Of a stretch of 64,000 nt of DNA, positions 35,080 through 43,760 are shown in pieces; position 1 is the stretch's first letter, and the number at the start of each line of letters is the position of its first letter. The position numbers and the translations under genes are program-made. The DNA lies in the NCBI RefSeq assembly GCF_002561455.1, contig NZ_NTUP01000004.1, positions 71,967-135,966 of the forward strand, in the 5' to 3' direction. Source of the DNA: Bacillus sp. AFS015802 (GTDB taxonomy: Bacteria > Bacillota > Bacilli > Bacillales > Bacillaceae_B). The notes beneath the pieces are model-generated. The model made no database searches. It was not told the origin of the DNA and saw only the letters and a list, made by a program, of their open reading frames with translations.

Positions 35080-35766
35080 ATGAGCGAATACAAAGCCATG
35101 CTATTTGATTTAGACGATACCTTACTCGATCGAAACCAGGCAGTGGATAACCTATTTCTTATCTTGTTGGAGGAGTGTTATGGGAATGTAGAGGATGAAT
35201 TAAAGCGGGAGATGCTTCTTACGTTCAAGGAATACGATAAAAGAGCTTACGGCATCAATGATAAAACAGCTGTATTTGAATCTTTTTTTTGTGAATTTCC
35301 ACCAATAAACCGATTAATACAGATACAGGATTTCTGGAATCACCACTTTCCTCAATGTTTTTCAATCAGTGAGCATACCGTCAATCTGGTGAAGAGGATC
35401 CAGGAGCATATGAAAGTGGCCATCATCACAAACGGAACCGTACATAGACAAAAAGCAAAGATCATGAATTCCGGTTTACATGAGTGTTTTGATGTCATTT
35501 TGATTTCTGAGGAGGTCGGATTGGAGAAGCCCGATCAACGCATATACCAATTGGCGTTGAATAAGCTTCAAGTACATCCTGAAGACGCATTATTCGTCGG
35601 GGATAATCTGGAGAAGGATGTGGGTGGGCCTAAAGGAGCGGGCCTCAAGGGTATATGGTTCAATCCAGGTGGGATGGAAAACGATTCTGATATAATGCCA
35701 GATGAAGAGATTCAATCGTTGGATGAACTGTTACATTATCTTTCTCCTAAACAATTCACTCGATGA
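35080..35766 (+). CDS. HAD superfamily hydrolase
   Basis: This 228-residue phosphatase-like protein has HAD motif I LFDLDDTLLD (residues 8-17), motif II IITNGTV, motif III Lys in EKPD and motif IV FVGDNLEKDVGG, with an alpha-helical cap between motifs I and II. It resembles YjjG/YsaA-type nucleotidases; the substrate is unknown. The ATG follows GAAAGGATGTGACTGCAT. It is 12 bp upstream of a GNAT gene and probably cotranscribed. Confidence 0.82.
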   Translation: MSEYKAMLFDLDDTLLDRNQAVDNLFLILLEECYGNVEDELKREMLLTFKEYDKRAYGINDKTAVFESFFCEFPPINRLIQIQDFWNHHFPQCFSISEHTVNLVKRIQEHMKVAIITNGTVHRQKAKIMNSGLHECFDVILISEEVGLEKPDQRIYQLALNKLQVHPEDALFVGDNLEKDVGGPKGAGLKGIWFNPGGMENDSDIMPDEEIQSLDELLHYLSPKQFTR

Positions 35767-35778
35767 GGAGGGAACGCC

Positions 35779-36219
35779 TTGCGTATTCATTATCATCAGT
35801 TTCGCTCGTTACCCGAAGACCATATCATGAATGGAATGGTGACATTACATGGATCTATATTTGAAACATCGGACGATTTGATCACCAAAATGGCCAATAA
35901 GCCTGAAATATTAATAGATGTGGCGATGGAAGATTCCAGAGTCATTGGATATAAAATAGGCTATGAACTGGACTCCCACACCTTTTACAGCTGGTTGGGC
36001 GGCGTGGATCCGGAATATCGAAAACAGGGCATCGCCGCGGAGTTGATGAAACGGCAGCATCAAACATTGAAGGAACTTGGGTTTAAGGTGGTGCAAACCA
36101 AAACCATGAATAAATGGCGCAGTATGCTGATTCTCAATATCAAGAATGGGTTTGATGTCATCGATACGTATACAGATCCGAAAGGCTTGCATAAGATCAT
36201 TTTGGAAAAGAAGTTATAG
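35779..36219 (+). CDS. GNAT family N-acetyltransferase
   Basis: This 146-residue protein has the acetyl-CoA binding loop VDPEYRKQGIAAELMKRQH (Q/RxxGxG/A type, near residues 75-93) and a C-terminal ILNIKNGFDVIDTY strand-helix. It starts at TTG 35779 behind GAGGAGGGAACGCC. It follows the HAD gene by 12 bp. The acceptor is unknown. Confidence 0.8.
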   Translation: MRIHYHQFRSLPEDHIMNGMVTLHGSIFETSDDLITKMANKPEILIDVAMEDSRVIGYKIGYELDSHTFYSWLGGVDPEYRKQGIAAELMKRQHQTLKELGFKVVQTKTMNKWRSMLILNIKNGFDVIDTYTDPKGLHKIILEKKL

Positions 36220-36373
36220 CAGAGCAGAGTGGGTTTTATGCAAAATGGTTCTTTACAAGAGCTAATGAAAAAATGATATGAAAAACGCTCAGGAATCTTT
36301 TGAACCGGTTCCCATTTCGAGTGGCCGATAAATGAAGCGTCATCCTTCATTGTGAGCGTCCTCTGCCCGTTTT

Positions 36374-36397
36374 AATAAAGGGAGTTTTTCCATTATT
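36374..36397. repeat. Single unit of the CGGA-TTTTTCC palindrome family
   Basis: ATAAAGGGAGTTTTTCCATTAT is one isolated, degenerate unit of the family that forms four-unit arrays at 10.5, 54.0 and 60.0 kb. Confidence 0.5.
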
Positions 36398-36451
36398 GTG
36401 GTAGTGTGTTTTAAGTAAATAACTGTCTAGCCAGTGCTTATCTTGTGATAT

Positions 36452-36781
36452 AAAAATGAGGCTGGGACATAACTAAATCTATACACTCTAAAGACGAACA
36501 ATTAGATCACGTGTAATATCGCTGTTGATTTCCGTGCAGGACTTCGCTTTCCTCGGGCGGAAGGCGAGCCTCCTCACAGCTTTTGCTCCTGCAGGGTCTC
36601 ACCTATTCCGCTTTTCCCGCAGGAGTCTTCGTCTTGCACTCCAATCACCAGCTAGAACCTGCTTAATGCATAGATTAAGCTTTAGCACTAAAAATCAAAA
36701 ATCCGAACGAGTTAGATTTTTATCAAATCACTCGTTCGGATTTTTCTTTAGCTGAAACCCTTTTGTCCCAGCCTCATTTTT
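36452..36781. mobile_element. 330-bp MITE-like element with 18-bp perfect inverted ends
   Basis: AAAAATGAGGCTGGGACA (36452-36469) and its exact reverse complement (36764-36781) bound a 330-bp non-coding block. Inside are the GC-rich dispersed repeat (about 36525-36650, also at window position 1-90) and a hairpin in which AAAATCCGAACGAG pairs with CTCGTTCGGATTTT. The GAGGCTGGGACA end is recalled as a widespread Bacillaceae repeat. No transposase is encoded and no clear target-site duplication is visible. Confidence 0.75.
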
Positions 36782-36910
36782 TTAGATTTTCAGGTGCGAA
36801 TGAATATACGAAAAGCAATTTATAAGCAGCCGTTGTCACTTTCTGGACCTAATGGAAAGAGCGTGATATCTTCAAATTAATACATTGTGTATGAATGGAG
36901 TAGAAATGAT

Positions 36911-37483
36911 ATGACAAACATAAAATGCGAAAACATTACAGAAGAAATTCTTCAAGACTATCGACAACAGGGATTTGAGTTGGTCTTCCAGGAATATGTG
37001 ATGGAACATTCCTTAACCGACATCCCTACCATCGAAACACCCTATTCTTTGTCATTTAAAAGCTGGTCACCTTCATCGAATGAAATATTTTATGAAGTGT
37101 ATGTCGCATCCTTTAGGGATCGGTCTGGTTTTCCGGGATGGCCGATAGAAAAATGGGTAGAGTGGATATCGGGAGACCCTGACTTTCTGCCTGACAAGTC
37201 TTATATCGCGAAAGTCAAAGATCAGGCAGTGGGGTTTATTACAGCTGCTCAGGACTCGGGAAAGACAGGATTTATTATTCAAGCAGGTGTCATACCAGAA
37301 TGGCGAGGAAAGGGAATTGCGGCTGTATTGACGGCTAAATGCTTAGAAGAGCTCCGACAAGATGGGATGAAATCGGCCGGCCTGCACGTGAATCAAAACA
37401 ACCCCGGAGCCATCAAACTATATGAACGTTTAGGATTCAAGATTATCCGAAAAAGAGGCACATTCGAACGATCAGAAAAATGA
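36911..37483 (+). CDS. GNAT family N-acetyltransferase
   Basis: This 190-residue protein has a degenerate N-terminal half and a clear GNAT domain at the C-terminus: AGVIPEWRGKGIAAVLTAKC (near 129-148) binds acetyl-CoA, and HVNQNNPGAIKLYERLGFK closes the fold. ATG 36911 has GGAG 10 bp upstream; a GTG at 36887 is a weaker alternative. The region between the MITE-like element and this gene shows no other feature. Confidence 0.8.
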   Translation: MTNIKCENITEEILQDYRQQGFELVFQEYVMEHSLTDIPTIETPYSLSFKSWSPSSNEIFYEVYVASFRDRSGFPGWPIEKWVEWISGDPDFLPDKSYIAKVKDQAVGFITAAQDSGKTGFIIQAGVIPEWRGKGIAAVLTAKCLEELRQDGMKSAGLHVNQNNPGAIKLYERLGFKIIRKRGTFERSEK

Positions 37484-37565
37484 CTGAATGGGTATCCCGC
37501 ATGACATGAAAGTATACGCTTTTTGAAGAGGGCTAGAATCTCAATGTGCAATTGGGGGGGAACGC

Positions 37566-38357
37566 ATGAAAGATCACATCCTCGACGTCATTAAACAAAT
37601 TGAAATCGATCACGACTTGAAAATTTTATTCGCCTGCGAATCAGGCAGCAGGGCTTGGGGCTTTCCCTCTAAGGACAGTGACTATGACGTCCGCTTCATT
37701 TATATCCACAAATCTGACTGGTATTTATCCATCGATCAAAAAAGGGATGTGATTGAAATTCCTGCGAGGGATTCTATCTCCATTCCGATTGACCCGTTAT
37801 TGGATATGAGCGGGTGGGAGCTGACGAAGGCACTGAGATTACTAAGGAAATCAAACCCGTCAATTATCGAATGGCTTACATCAACGGTTGTGTATTACCA
37901 ACCTTATACTGTTATTGATCGAATAAAGGTACTGAATCAGACATTATTTTCACCTGTCCCCAGTCTGTACCATTATGTAAATATGGCGAAGGGCAACTTT
38001 CGAGATCCTGAAGAAGGAGGGATTAAGAAATACTTGAATGTGCTTCGCCCCTTGCTGGCTGCACAGTGGATCGAGAAATATCATGCGAGCCCGCCGATTG
38101 CATTTCAGGAGCTGGTTGAAGACCTGCTGCCGGCGGGTGAGATGAAAGATTCGGTCGCACTGTTGGTAAAACGGAAAATGGCGGGGGAGGAACTGAACCT
38201 GGAGACGTGGCCGGATTTGATGAATGAATATGTTTCTGAAAAAATCCGGCATTTAGAAACGTATGTGAAAACGATTAAGGTAGAGCGAGCTGACCCAACG
38301 GAGGAATTGGACATGTTGTTTAGGGATGCGTTGAGGGAGGTTTGGTATGAAGAGTAG
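37566..38357 (+). CDS. Nucleotidyltransferase superfamily protein (YcgL type)
   Basis: This 263-residue protein has a DNA polymerase beta-type nucleotidyltransferase core: FACESGSRAWGFPSKDSDYD (near 22-41) contains the GS motif and the two catalytic Asp residues, followed by VRFIYIHK. The rest is helical. It matches the predicted nucleotidyltransferases of the YcgL group, whose acceptor (possibly RNA or protein) is unknown. The ATG follows a purine-rich TTGGGGGGGAACGC site. Confidence 0.78.
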   Translation: MKDHILDVIKQIEIDHDLKILFACESGSRAWGFPSKDSDYDVRFIYIHKSDWYLSIDQKRDVIEIPARDSISIPIDPLLDMSGWELTKALRLLRKSNPSIIEWLTSTVVYYQPYTVIDRIKVLNQTLFSPVPSLYHYVNMAKGNFRDPEEGGIKKYLNVLRPLLAAQWIEKYHASPPIAFQELVEDLLPAGEMKDSVALLVKRKMAGEELNLETWPDLMNEYVSEKIRHLETYVKTIKVERADPTEELDMLFRDALREVWYEE

Positions 38358-38439
38358 GAAGAATTAATGGGAAACCCTATATCGAAAAAATGATCAAAAC
38401 CCTTAAAGAATACAGCTAAAATCGTCCAAGATTGCTTTC

Positions 38440-38486
38440 AAACCAAAGAGCTCCAGCCAATTTATCGGGTTGGAGCTCTTTTCTTA
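38440..38486 (+). terminator. Terminator after nucleotidyltransferase gene
   Basis: AAAGAGCTCCA pairs with TGGAGCTCTTT, with an inner GCC/GGT, followed by Ts. Confidence 0.78.
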
Positions 38487-38523
38487 TCGTATTTCTCTTT
38501 AAGAGAGAAGGGGGAAGAGACTA

Positions 38524-38571
38524 ATTGCGTCATTTTTCCGATAATTGCGTCATTTTTTTAATTATTGCGTA
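38524..38571. repeat. Three inverted GACGCAAT units at 20-bp spacing
   Basis: ATTGCGTC, the reverse complement of the 7.3-kb unit, begins at 38524 and 38544. ATTGCGTA, one base changed, begins at 38564. The 20-bp spacing is kept. Confidence 0.75.
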
Positions 38572-38620
38572 TTATTCCAAATAATACCACATTCCGATTC
38601 AAACCCCATACTAGAGCTAA

Positions 38621-38794
38621 CTAATTCCCCCCAGCTCTCTTATCTTTTCCCCTATTAAGCCAATACATCAGAAAAAAGCCCAATGTAATGCCTCCACTTA
38701 AGCTCAGGATGAAAGTCACTTCGTATTTCCCAATGAGCAATAAGAACAGGAACACAATGATTCCGACAATAAATGGGGAGTACCAGCGATTCAT
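38621..38794 (-). CDS. Small two-helix membrane protein (57 aa)
   Basis: A 57-residue minus-strand ORF starts at 38794 behind CAGGAGGTGACTGC. It has two hydrophobic helices (FIVGIIVFLFLLLIGKY and GGITLGFFLMYWL) and a basic tail, so it is an integral membrane protein. I do not recognise the family. The ribosome site is near perfect, which supports expression. Confidence 0.6.
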   Translation of the reverse strand: MNRWYSPFIVGIIVFLFLLLIGKYEVTFILSLSGGITLGFFLMYWLNRGKDKRAGGN

Positions 38795-38912
38795 GCAGTC
38801 ACCTCCTGGCTTTCTTTAATGAGAACGATGTACCCGCCTTTGAACAAAAGAATCACCAAGCGGTTAGAATCCAGTGCCTCTTGGTGAATATAAAAAAATC
38901 ATTTAATCAACT

Positions 38913-38981
38913 TCAACAATTCTTCATTACACTTTTCTTTCTCATCATAAACCAGCCCATGCCTCCAATATAATGGCTCAT
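38913..38981 (-). CDS. Possible 22-aa peptide
   Basis: A very short ORF starts at 38981 behind AAAGGAGCGCATTGAC and encodes 22 residues rich in Met, Gly and Lys. Downstream, CACCAAG and CTTGGTG form a hairpin (about 38862-38892). The ribosome site and hairpin suggest a tiny transcribed unit, but it could be chance. Confidence 0.3.
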   Translation of the reverse strand: MSHYIGGMGWFMMRKKSVMKNC

Positions 38982-39119
38982 GTCAATGCGCTCCTTTGTA
39001 TGTGAGATATACATTCTATACCCTTTGTCGAAAAGGAAAAACCTGACAATGCGCTTCATCCTCCTCTTACCAAAGCATTGATTTACGGTTTTAAAGGGAT
39101 TATCTTCTACACGGGGTGA

Positions 39120-39278
39120 AGCCATGAAACTGACTTTCTTAAGCATTCACTGGAAAGGTTTGCTGAGTTGACGGTACGAGGCGGCGGGATTGCGGACATC
39201 GCTGCACCGGTTGGGATTCTGCTTGGGTTTGCGGCTCTATTTTTGATGGTGGGATTAAGAAGGATAAGGTTTGAATAA
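39120..39278 (+). pseudogene. C-terminal remnant of an ABC-2 permease
   Basis: An open frame without a start ends at TAA 39276-39278 and encodes HSLERFAELTVRGG, then APVGILLGFAALFLMVGLRR and a short tail. This is the last helix region of ABC-2 type permeases (YhgE/DrrB-like). A TGA at 39117 precedes it in frame, and no ATPase gene adjoins, so the gene has decayed by deletion. Confidence 0.65.
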
Positions 39279-39333
39279 TTTAGAGGAGACTTAGCTTACA
39301 GAAGGGATATCTTGCTTTCACATGTAAACCGGG

Positions 39334-39366
39334 AACAAGACCGGCTCAGTTGAGCCGGTCTTGTTT
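39334..39366. terminator. Palindromic terminator next to ctaA-like gene
   Basis: AACAAGACCGGCTCA pairs with TGAGCCGGTCTTGTT. The ctaA-like stop lies 8 bp beyond, so it can end minus-strand transcription. Confidence 0.78.
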
Positions 39367-39373
39367 CATGACT

Positions 39374-40219
39374 TTATTTGACCTTCTTTTGATTAAAGTA
39401 ACTGAACGCCGTCATCCTGCTCAATAAAGCTACGGTCAGAATGGACAGGATCATGTGTGCTGATGACGTCACAGGGCTCAGTTCTTCTGTTTTAACCACA
39501 AATCCACCAAAGGTTGTCAAAGTGGAGAGCAGGATAAGAAGCAAGGCTGATTTTCTCATCACGTTAAACCTTAACGCCAGGAAGACGGCATAGCCAACGG
39601 AGAATAAAGCCACCATGCCGAGGATCCCGTGTATCGAGTAAGTAACATTGGCAAGTGCAACATCTGTGTTCCTCACTTCAAATAGTAATTGGCTCAGTTG
39701 AAAATGTTTAAATAAAGCGCCAACCAATACCTCCAGCATGACAGCTGAAAAACCAATCATCAAAGGCCTTTTCACTTCATTCAACTTCAAGATGCCATCT
39801 CCTCTTTGTAAGCCTTCATGAAGGAAAATGAGGGAGATTAGTAGAAATAAGCTGAACATGACATCCAGTGTAGTGAAACCGGTCGGTGTCCCCAATAGTA
39901 CATTCATCGCACCAACCATCGCCTGGGTAAATAAGAGAACCAGGGAAAGAACCGCTATTCCTTTCACTGCTTTATCAGTGGTCTTTCTCCAAGCAATGAT
40001 GGCATTGATTAGAATGACAAGCCCGAGGAGTGTAGTAAATAACCGGTGGGAGTATTCAATCACGATCCGATAATTAGTGATGTCGGGAATGATTTTGCCG
40101 TTACATATCGGCCAATCGCTTCCACATGCATCACCTGAATGAGTCGCAACTACCAAGTTGCCGAGAACTAATGCCGCAATGGTAACGATAATCGTAAAGA
40201 ACGAAAATTTATTTTTCAT
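39374..40219 (-). CDS. COX15/CtaA-family heme A synthase paralogue
   Basis: This 281-residue membrane protein has eight predicted helices in two four-helix halves. The first half has the CtaA extracellular loop with a Cys pair (GDACGSDWPICNG) and the heme-ligand type EYSHRLFTTLLG; the second half has YSIHGILG and SSAHMILS. Heme A synthase oxidises heme O for cytochrome oxidase. The gene stands alone, away from ctaB/coxBA, and diverges from an ArsR-type metal sensor. An ATATATG-TT-CATATAT operator-like site overlaps its predicted -35. Confidence 0.82.
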   Translation of the reverse strand: MKNKFSFFTIIVTIAALVLGNLVVATHSGDACGSDWPICNGKIIPDITNYRIVIEYSHRLFTTLLGLVILINAIIAWRKTTDKAVKGIAVLSLVLLFTQAMVGAMNVLLGTPTGFTTLDVMFSLFLLISLIFLHEGLQRGDGILKLNEVKRPLMIGFSAVMLEVLVGALFKHFQLSQLLFEVRNTDVALANVTYSIHGILGMVALFSVGYAVFLALRFNVMRKSALLLILLSTLTTFGGFVVKTEELSPVTSSAHMILSILTVALLSRMTAFSYFNQKKVK

Positions 40220-40250
40220 TTCATAGGAGTCCTTTCGTGTTAGAATAGAT

Positions 40251-40278
40251 CATATATTAATATATGTTCATATATTAA
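40251..40278 (-). promoter_or_regulatory. CzrA-like operator over ctaA-like promoter
   Basis: ATATATG-TT-CATATAT (40260-40275) is a perfect dyad. On the minus strand it reads within TATATGAACATATATTAAT, close to recalled CzrA/CadC operators. TGAACA and TATTCT form a possible minus-strand -35/-10 at 17 bp spacing. Confidence 0.55.
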
Positions 40279-40394
40279 CAGGATGGTGAGTCGTAACACA
40301 ATTCCTAAGCGGCAATGTCACATAACGTTCATCTATCGCTAGAAGGGATTGGAATAAGGGGATAAAAAATGAAATAGATAAGGTTTTCATCTGT

Positions 40395-40457
40395 TTGACA
40401 GGACCATTTTCTTTTTTTATCATATAAATAAGAATACATGAACACATTGTCATATAT
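40395..40457 (+). promoter_or_regulatory. Promoter and operator of the arsR-type gene
   Basis: TTGACA (40395-40400) and TATCAT (40418-40423) are 17 bp apart. ATACATGAACACATTGTCAT, starting near 40434, lies just after the start of transcription and resembles the TGAACA dyads bound by CzrA-type repressors. Confidence 0.65.
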
Positions 40458-40480
40458 TGAAATAGAATAGGAGAGACGAC

Positions 40481-40852
40481 ATGCGAAAGAATAATAAACA
40501 TGAAGAAAATATCGTGGAACCCAATGGGCATAAACAGGATGACAAAATAGATGAAGCTTGTGTGGAGATCGATGAGGAGACGTTATTTATCGTCACTCAA
40601 ACGTTTAAAGCGTTGTCCGAGCCGACTCGTGTGAAGATTCTTCATCTACTCGCGCAAAAAGAACATTCTGTTAATGATATTGCTGAAAAGCTGTCGCTGC
40701 TTCAAACAACCGTATCTCATCAGCTGCGTTTCCTGAAAAACCTGCGATTGGTTAAATATAGGCGGGAAGGCACAACATTATACTATTCTGCCGATGATGA
40801 TCATGTGATGAACATGCTTCAGCAAACGATGCACCACGCGAGACACCACTAG
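40481..40852 (+). CDS. ArsR/SmtB metal-sensing repressor, CzrA type
   Basis: This 123-residue winged-helix repressor has the ArsR core [18 protein letters not shown] and recognition helix [15 protein letters not shown]. Asp106, His108, His119 and His122 reproduce the D-x-H-x10-H-x2-H alpha-5 zinc site of CzrA/SmtB. There is no CadC-type ELCVCDL motif in the recognition region. It lies 21 bp before a P-type ATPase, so Zn(II)/Cd(II)/Co(II) should lift repression of the efflux pump. The ATG follows AGGAGAGACGAC. Confidence 0.9.
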   Translation: MRKNNKHEENIVEPNGHKQDDKIDEACVEIDEETLFIVTQTFKALSEPTRVKILHLLAQKEHSVNDIAEKLSLLQTTVSHQLRFLKNLRLVKYRREGTTLYYSADDDHVMNMLQQTMHHARHH

Positions 40853-40873
40853 GAAATAATGGGGGAGTTCAAG

Positions 40874-42973
40874 ATGGACGAATATAAGCTTCAAGGGCTC
40901 TCGTGCGGGAATTGTGCGAGGGAAATGGAAGAGGAAATCAATAAGCTGGAAAATGGAGAAGGTTCAAGAATTCTTTATAATAGCAGCAAATTAATCCTGA
41001 ATAAGGGCGTTGATATGCAAAAAGTGGAGAAAATCCTCTCCGCTGATGGAGCGGTCCTCGTAAAGGACCATGGGGATGAACATGCCCATGACCACTCCCA
41101 TGAGCATACGAACAGCAGCACAATGAAGATCCTGCTTGGAATGTCAGCCATCATTTTTTTCTCAGCGATCTATGTAGATTCGCAATTGGATAATCTGGTC
41201 CCGGTCATCATGTATTTGACGGCAGCTGCGACAAGCGGATATCCAACCTTCATCAAGGGAGCAAAGAATCTGCTTAAATTCAAGTTCAACATCGATACGC
41301 TGATGACGATTGCCCTGATAGGCGCATTTTCCATTGGGGAATGGAAAGAAGGGACACTTGTTGCCATTCTCTTCGGTGTCAACGAACTTCTTGAAGGAAT
41401 GGGCATGGAAAAGGCAAGGAAGTCCATGGAGGAATTAATGAAGGTAGCACCGAAAGAAGCGATTCTGATCGAAGGGGACAAGGAAAGGGTCGTACCGATC
41501 AATTCATTGCGTGCAGGCGATCTTGTCCTTGTGAAATCCGGACAGAAAATCCCGTCAGACGGAATCGTCGAATCCGGTAAGAGTTCCGTAAATGAAGCTG
41601 CCATAACCGGTGAAGCCATGCCGGTTGAAAAGGAAAAGGATGAGAAAGTCTTCGGGGGAAGCATCAACAACGAAGGGGTCCTCAAGGTAAGAATTTCGAA
41701 AGAATACAAAGATTCTTCCCTTGCGAAAATCCTGCACTTAGTCGAAGAGGCGCAGGAAACCAAGACACCGACAGAACAATTTATCAATCGATTTGCCCGG
41801 TATTATACACCGATTATCATGATCGTGTCTGCATTGGTGATACTTGTTCCCCCCCTCCTGTTTAATGGGGATTGGGGAGAGTGGTTTTATCAAGGGCTCG
41901 CGGTACTCATTGTCGGTTGTCCTTGTGCACTGATCCTTTCGTCTCCAATTGCCATCGTGTCCGGGATTGCCCGTAATGCGAAAAACGGAATCCTTGTGAA
42001 GGGTGGCGTATTCCTAGAGCAACTCGGTAAAATTGACACCGTTGCATTTGATAAAACCGGTACGCTTACCAAAGGGCATCCGTATGTAGAAGAAATGGCT
42101 GTCTACGATCAAGAAAACTTTTTCCGGATTGCCGGTTCAATTGAAAAATCATCTTCACATCCGATTGCAAAGGCAGTCATGAAAAAAATCAGTGAAGATT
42201 CCATCAACCAGGCATTCTCAGAACCTGAAGAAATCAACACTATCTCTGGTCAAGGCGTATCCGCCATGATCGAAGGGAAAAACTACAGAGTCGGAAACGA
42301 GAAAAGCCTCGAATGCTCCGTTCCGTCTGAAGTCGAGCAAAAGATCCATACGATGAAAGAGAATGGGTATACGCTTGTGATCGTCTCAAGCGATACAGAA
42401 GTTCTTGGATTATTCGGCATTACGGATGAAATCAGGGAAGAAAGCAAGGAAATCATACAAGACCTATATGCTGCCGGTATCAAACAAGCGGTGATGCTGA
42501 CAGGAGACCACGACAAGACGGCAGAAAAAGTGGCACAGCAAGTAGGATTGACCGATTACTATGCAGGTCTCCTTCCAGACGAAAAAGTCGCTAAAGTAAA
42601 AGAACTCACAAACAAAGGAAAAGTGGCCATGGTGGGTGACGGAATCAACGATGCCCCCGCACTGGCAACAGCAGACCTGGGAATCGCCATGGGGAAAGGA
42701 ACCGACAGCGCCATTGAAACTGCCGATATCGTGCTGATGCAGGATCATCTCGGAAAACTTCCCTCCGCCATCAAAATTGCGAAAAGGGTCAATAACATCA
42801 TTAAGATCAACATTTCCCTTGCATTGGGGTTAAAACTGATCGCATTACTCCTGACGATTCCAGGGTTACTGACATTATGGATTGCCATCTTATCTGATAT
42901 GGGAGCAACCATTTTGGTTACATTGATCAGTCTGACAGTGATGATCGGGGAAAAGGCAAAAGCGTCACATTAA
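40874..42973 (+). CDS. Heavy-metal P1B-type ATPase (CadA/ZntA-like)
   Basis: This 699-residue efflux pump has an N-terminal HMA domain with GLSCGNCA, a His-rich linker (HGDEHAHDHSHEHTN, near 70-84), the transmembrane CPC motif (near 349-351), the phosphorylated DKTGT with Asp at about 393, SSSHP, and GDGINDAPA. The CPC and linker suit Zn/Cd/Pb export. ATG 40874 follows GGGGGAGTTCAAG; the ATG at 40859 lies before that site. It forms an operon with the CzrA-type repressor. Confidence 0.92.
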   Translation: MDEYKLQGLSCGNCAREMEEEINKLENGEGSRILYNSSKLILNKGVDMQKVEKILSADGAVLVKDHGDEHAHDHSHEHTNSSTMKILLGMSAIIFFSAIYVDSQLDNLVPVIMYLTAAATSGYPTFIKGAKNLLKFKFNIDTLMTIALIGAFSIGEWKEGTLVAILFGVNELLEGMGMEKARKSMEELMKVAPKEAILIEGDKERVVPINSLRAGDLVLVKSGQKIPSDGIVESGKSSVNEAAITGEAMPVEKEKDEKVFGGSINNEGVLKVRISKEYKDSSLAKILHLVEEAQETKTPTEQFINRFARYYTPIIMIVSALVILVPPLLFNGDWGEWFYQGLAVLIVGCPCALILSSPIAIVSGIARNAKNGILVKGGVFLEQLGKIDTVAFDKTGTLTKGHPYVEEMAVYDQENFFRIAGSIEKSSSHPIAKAVMKKISEDSINQAFSEPEEINTISGQGVSAMIEGKNYRVGNEKSLECSVPSEVEQKIHTMKENGYTLVIVSSDTEVLGLFGITDEIREESKEIIQDLYAAGIKQAVMLTGDHDKTAEKVAQQVGLTDYYAGLLPDEKVAKVKELTNKGKVAMVGDGINDAPALATADLGIAMGKGTDSAIETADIVLMQDHLGKLPSAIKIAKRVNNIIKINISLALGLKLIALLLTIPGLLTLWIAILSDMGATILVTLISLTVMIGEKAKASH

Positions 42974-42995
42974 TTAGAACTTCTTCATTAAATAG

Positions 42996-43032
42996 ACAAA
43001 AGGGCTCATCCACGGCGATGGGCTTTTTTTGT
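42996..43032 (+). terminator. Terminator after the P-type ATPase
   Basis: AGGGCTCATC pairs with GATGGGCTT around CACGGC, followed by T7. Confidence 0.75.
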
Positions 43033-43128
43033 GTTTTTTAAATCCAATATTTTCTAAATGGTTATGATAAACTTACAATAGGATAGTATTACTTTATTTC
43101 AGGGGAGGGAATGAGGGAGGAACTGTCG

Positions 43129-43740
43129 GTGTTTAAGAAGGCCATATTGTTTTTAACCATATTCGTAACCGCTTTTGTATTGGAAACCGCGAAATTACCA
43201 GATATGTTTTACTTTATCCAAGGTATCCCAAGATCCTTAATGTTTAAGCTGGGAAAACGATTCTTGGTCCTCATCTTTTTCATGATCCTGATACTTCTTT
43301 TTGGAAAAAAATATATCCACATATTCAGTCTGGATGTACTGAAAGAGAAGAAAATGTATATGTGGATCACAGTCACACTGATCTGTGTGACGTTCTTAAA
43401 GCAGACCATAATAGGCTTTGAAGATACATTTGGGCTTATCAGACTGCCGCAGCTTTCCACACTTCATTTGTTTTTCCTATTACTCAATGTTTGCCTCATC
43501 GTTCCCATCCAAGAAGAGCTTTTGTATAGAGGTCTTTTGATCATCGTTCCCTCCAAGCGCTGGAAGGTGTTCATGTTCTTCTTTTCTTCCATCACTTTCG
43601 CCCTCTTACACCCATTTCCATTGCAGATTATCTGGTTAGGGTTGGGCTTAGGCGTTCTTGCACTTAGATTTAATAATATCTGGGTTCCAATCATAGCTCA
43701 CTCGCTATGGAATCTGCTAGTTACATATATTAATTTATAA
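43129..43740 (+). CDS. CPBP family intramembrane metalloprotease
   Basis: This 203-residue membrane protein has the Abi/CAAX type II motifs: QEELLYRGLL (glutamates and Arg), FALLHP and AHSLWN, spread over three of about six helices. Such proteases act inside the membrane; bacterial substrates are largely unknown, and some confer bacteriocin immunity. GTG 43129 is best, with GAGGGAGG about 9 bp upstream; an ATG at 43111 crowds its own ribosome site. Confidence 0.82.
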   Translation: MFKKAILFLTIFVTAFVLETAKLPDMFYFIQGIPRSLMFKLGKRFLVLIFFMILILLFGKKYIHIFSLDVLKEKKMYMWITVTLICVTFLKQTIIGFEDTFGLIRLPQLSTLHLFFLLLNVCLIVPIQEELLYRGLLIIVPSKRWKVFMFFFSSITFALLHPFPLQIIWLGLGLGVLALRFNNIWVPIIAHSLWNLLVTYINL

Positions 43741-43760
43741 AAATGACTTGAGGTGCCATT

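Noticed and set aside
36525-36755. 76-codon ORF inside the MITE-like element
   Set aside because: It is a translation of the GC-rich dispersed repeat, without a ribosome site.
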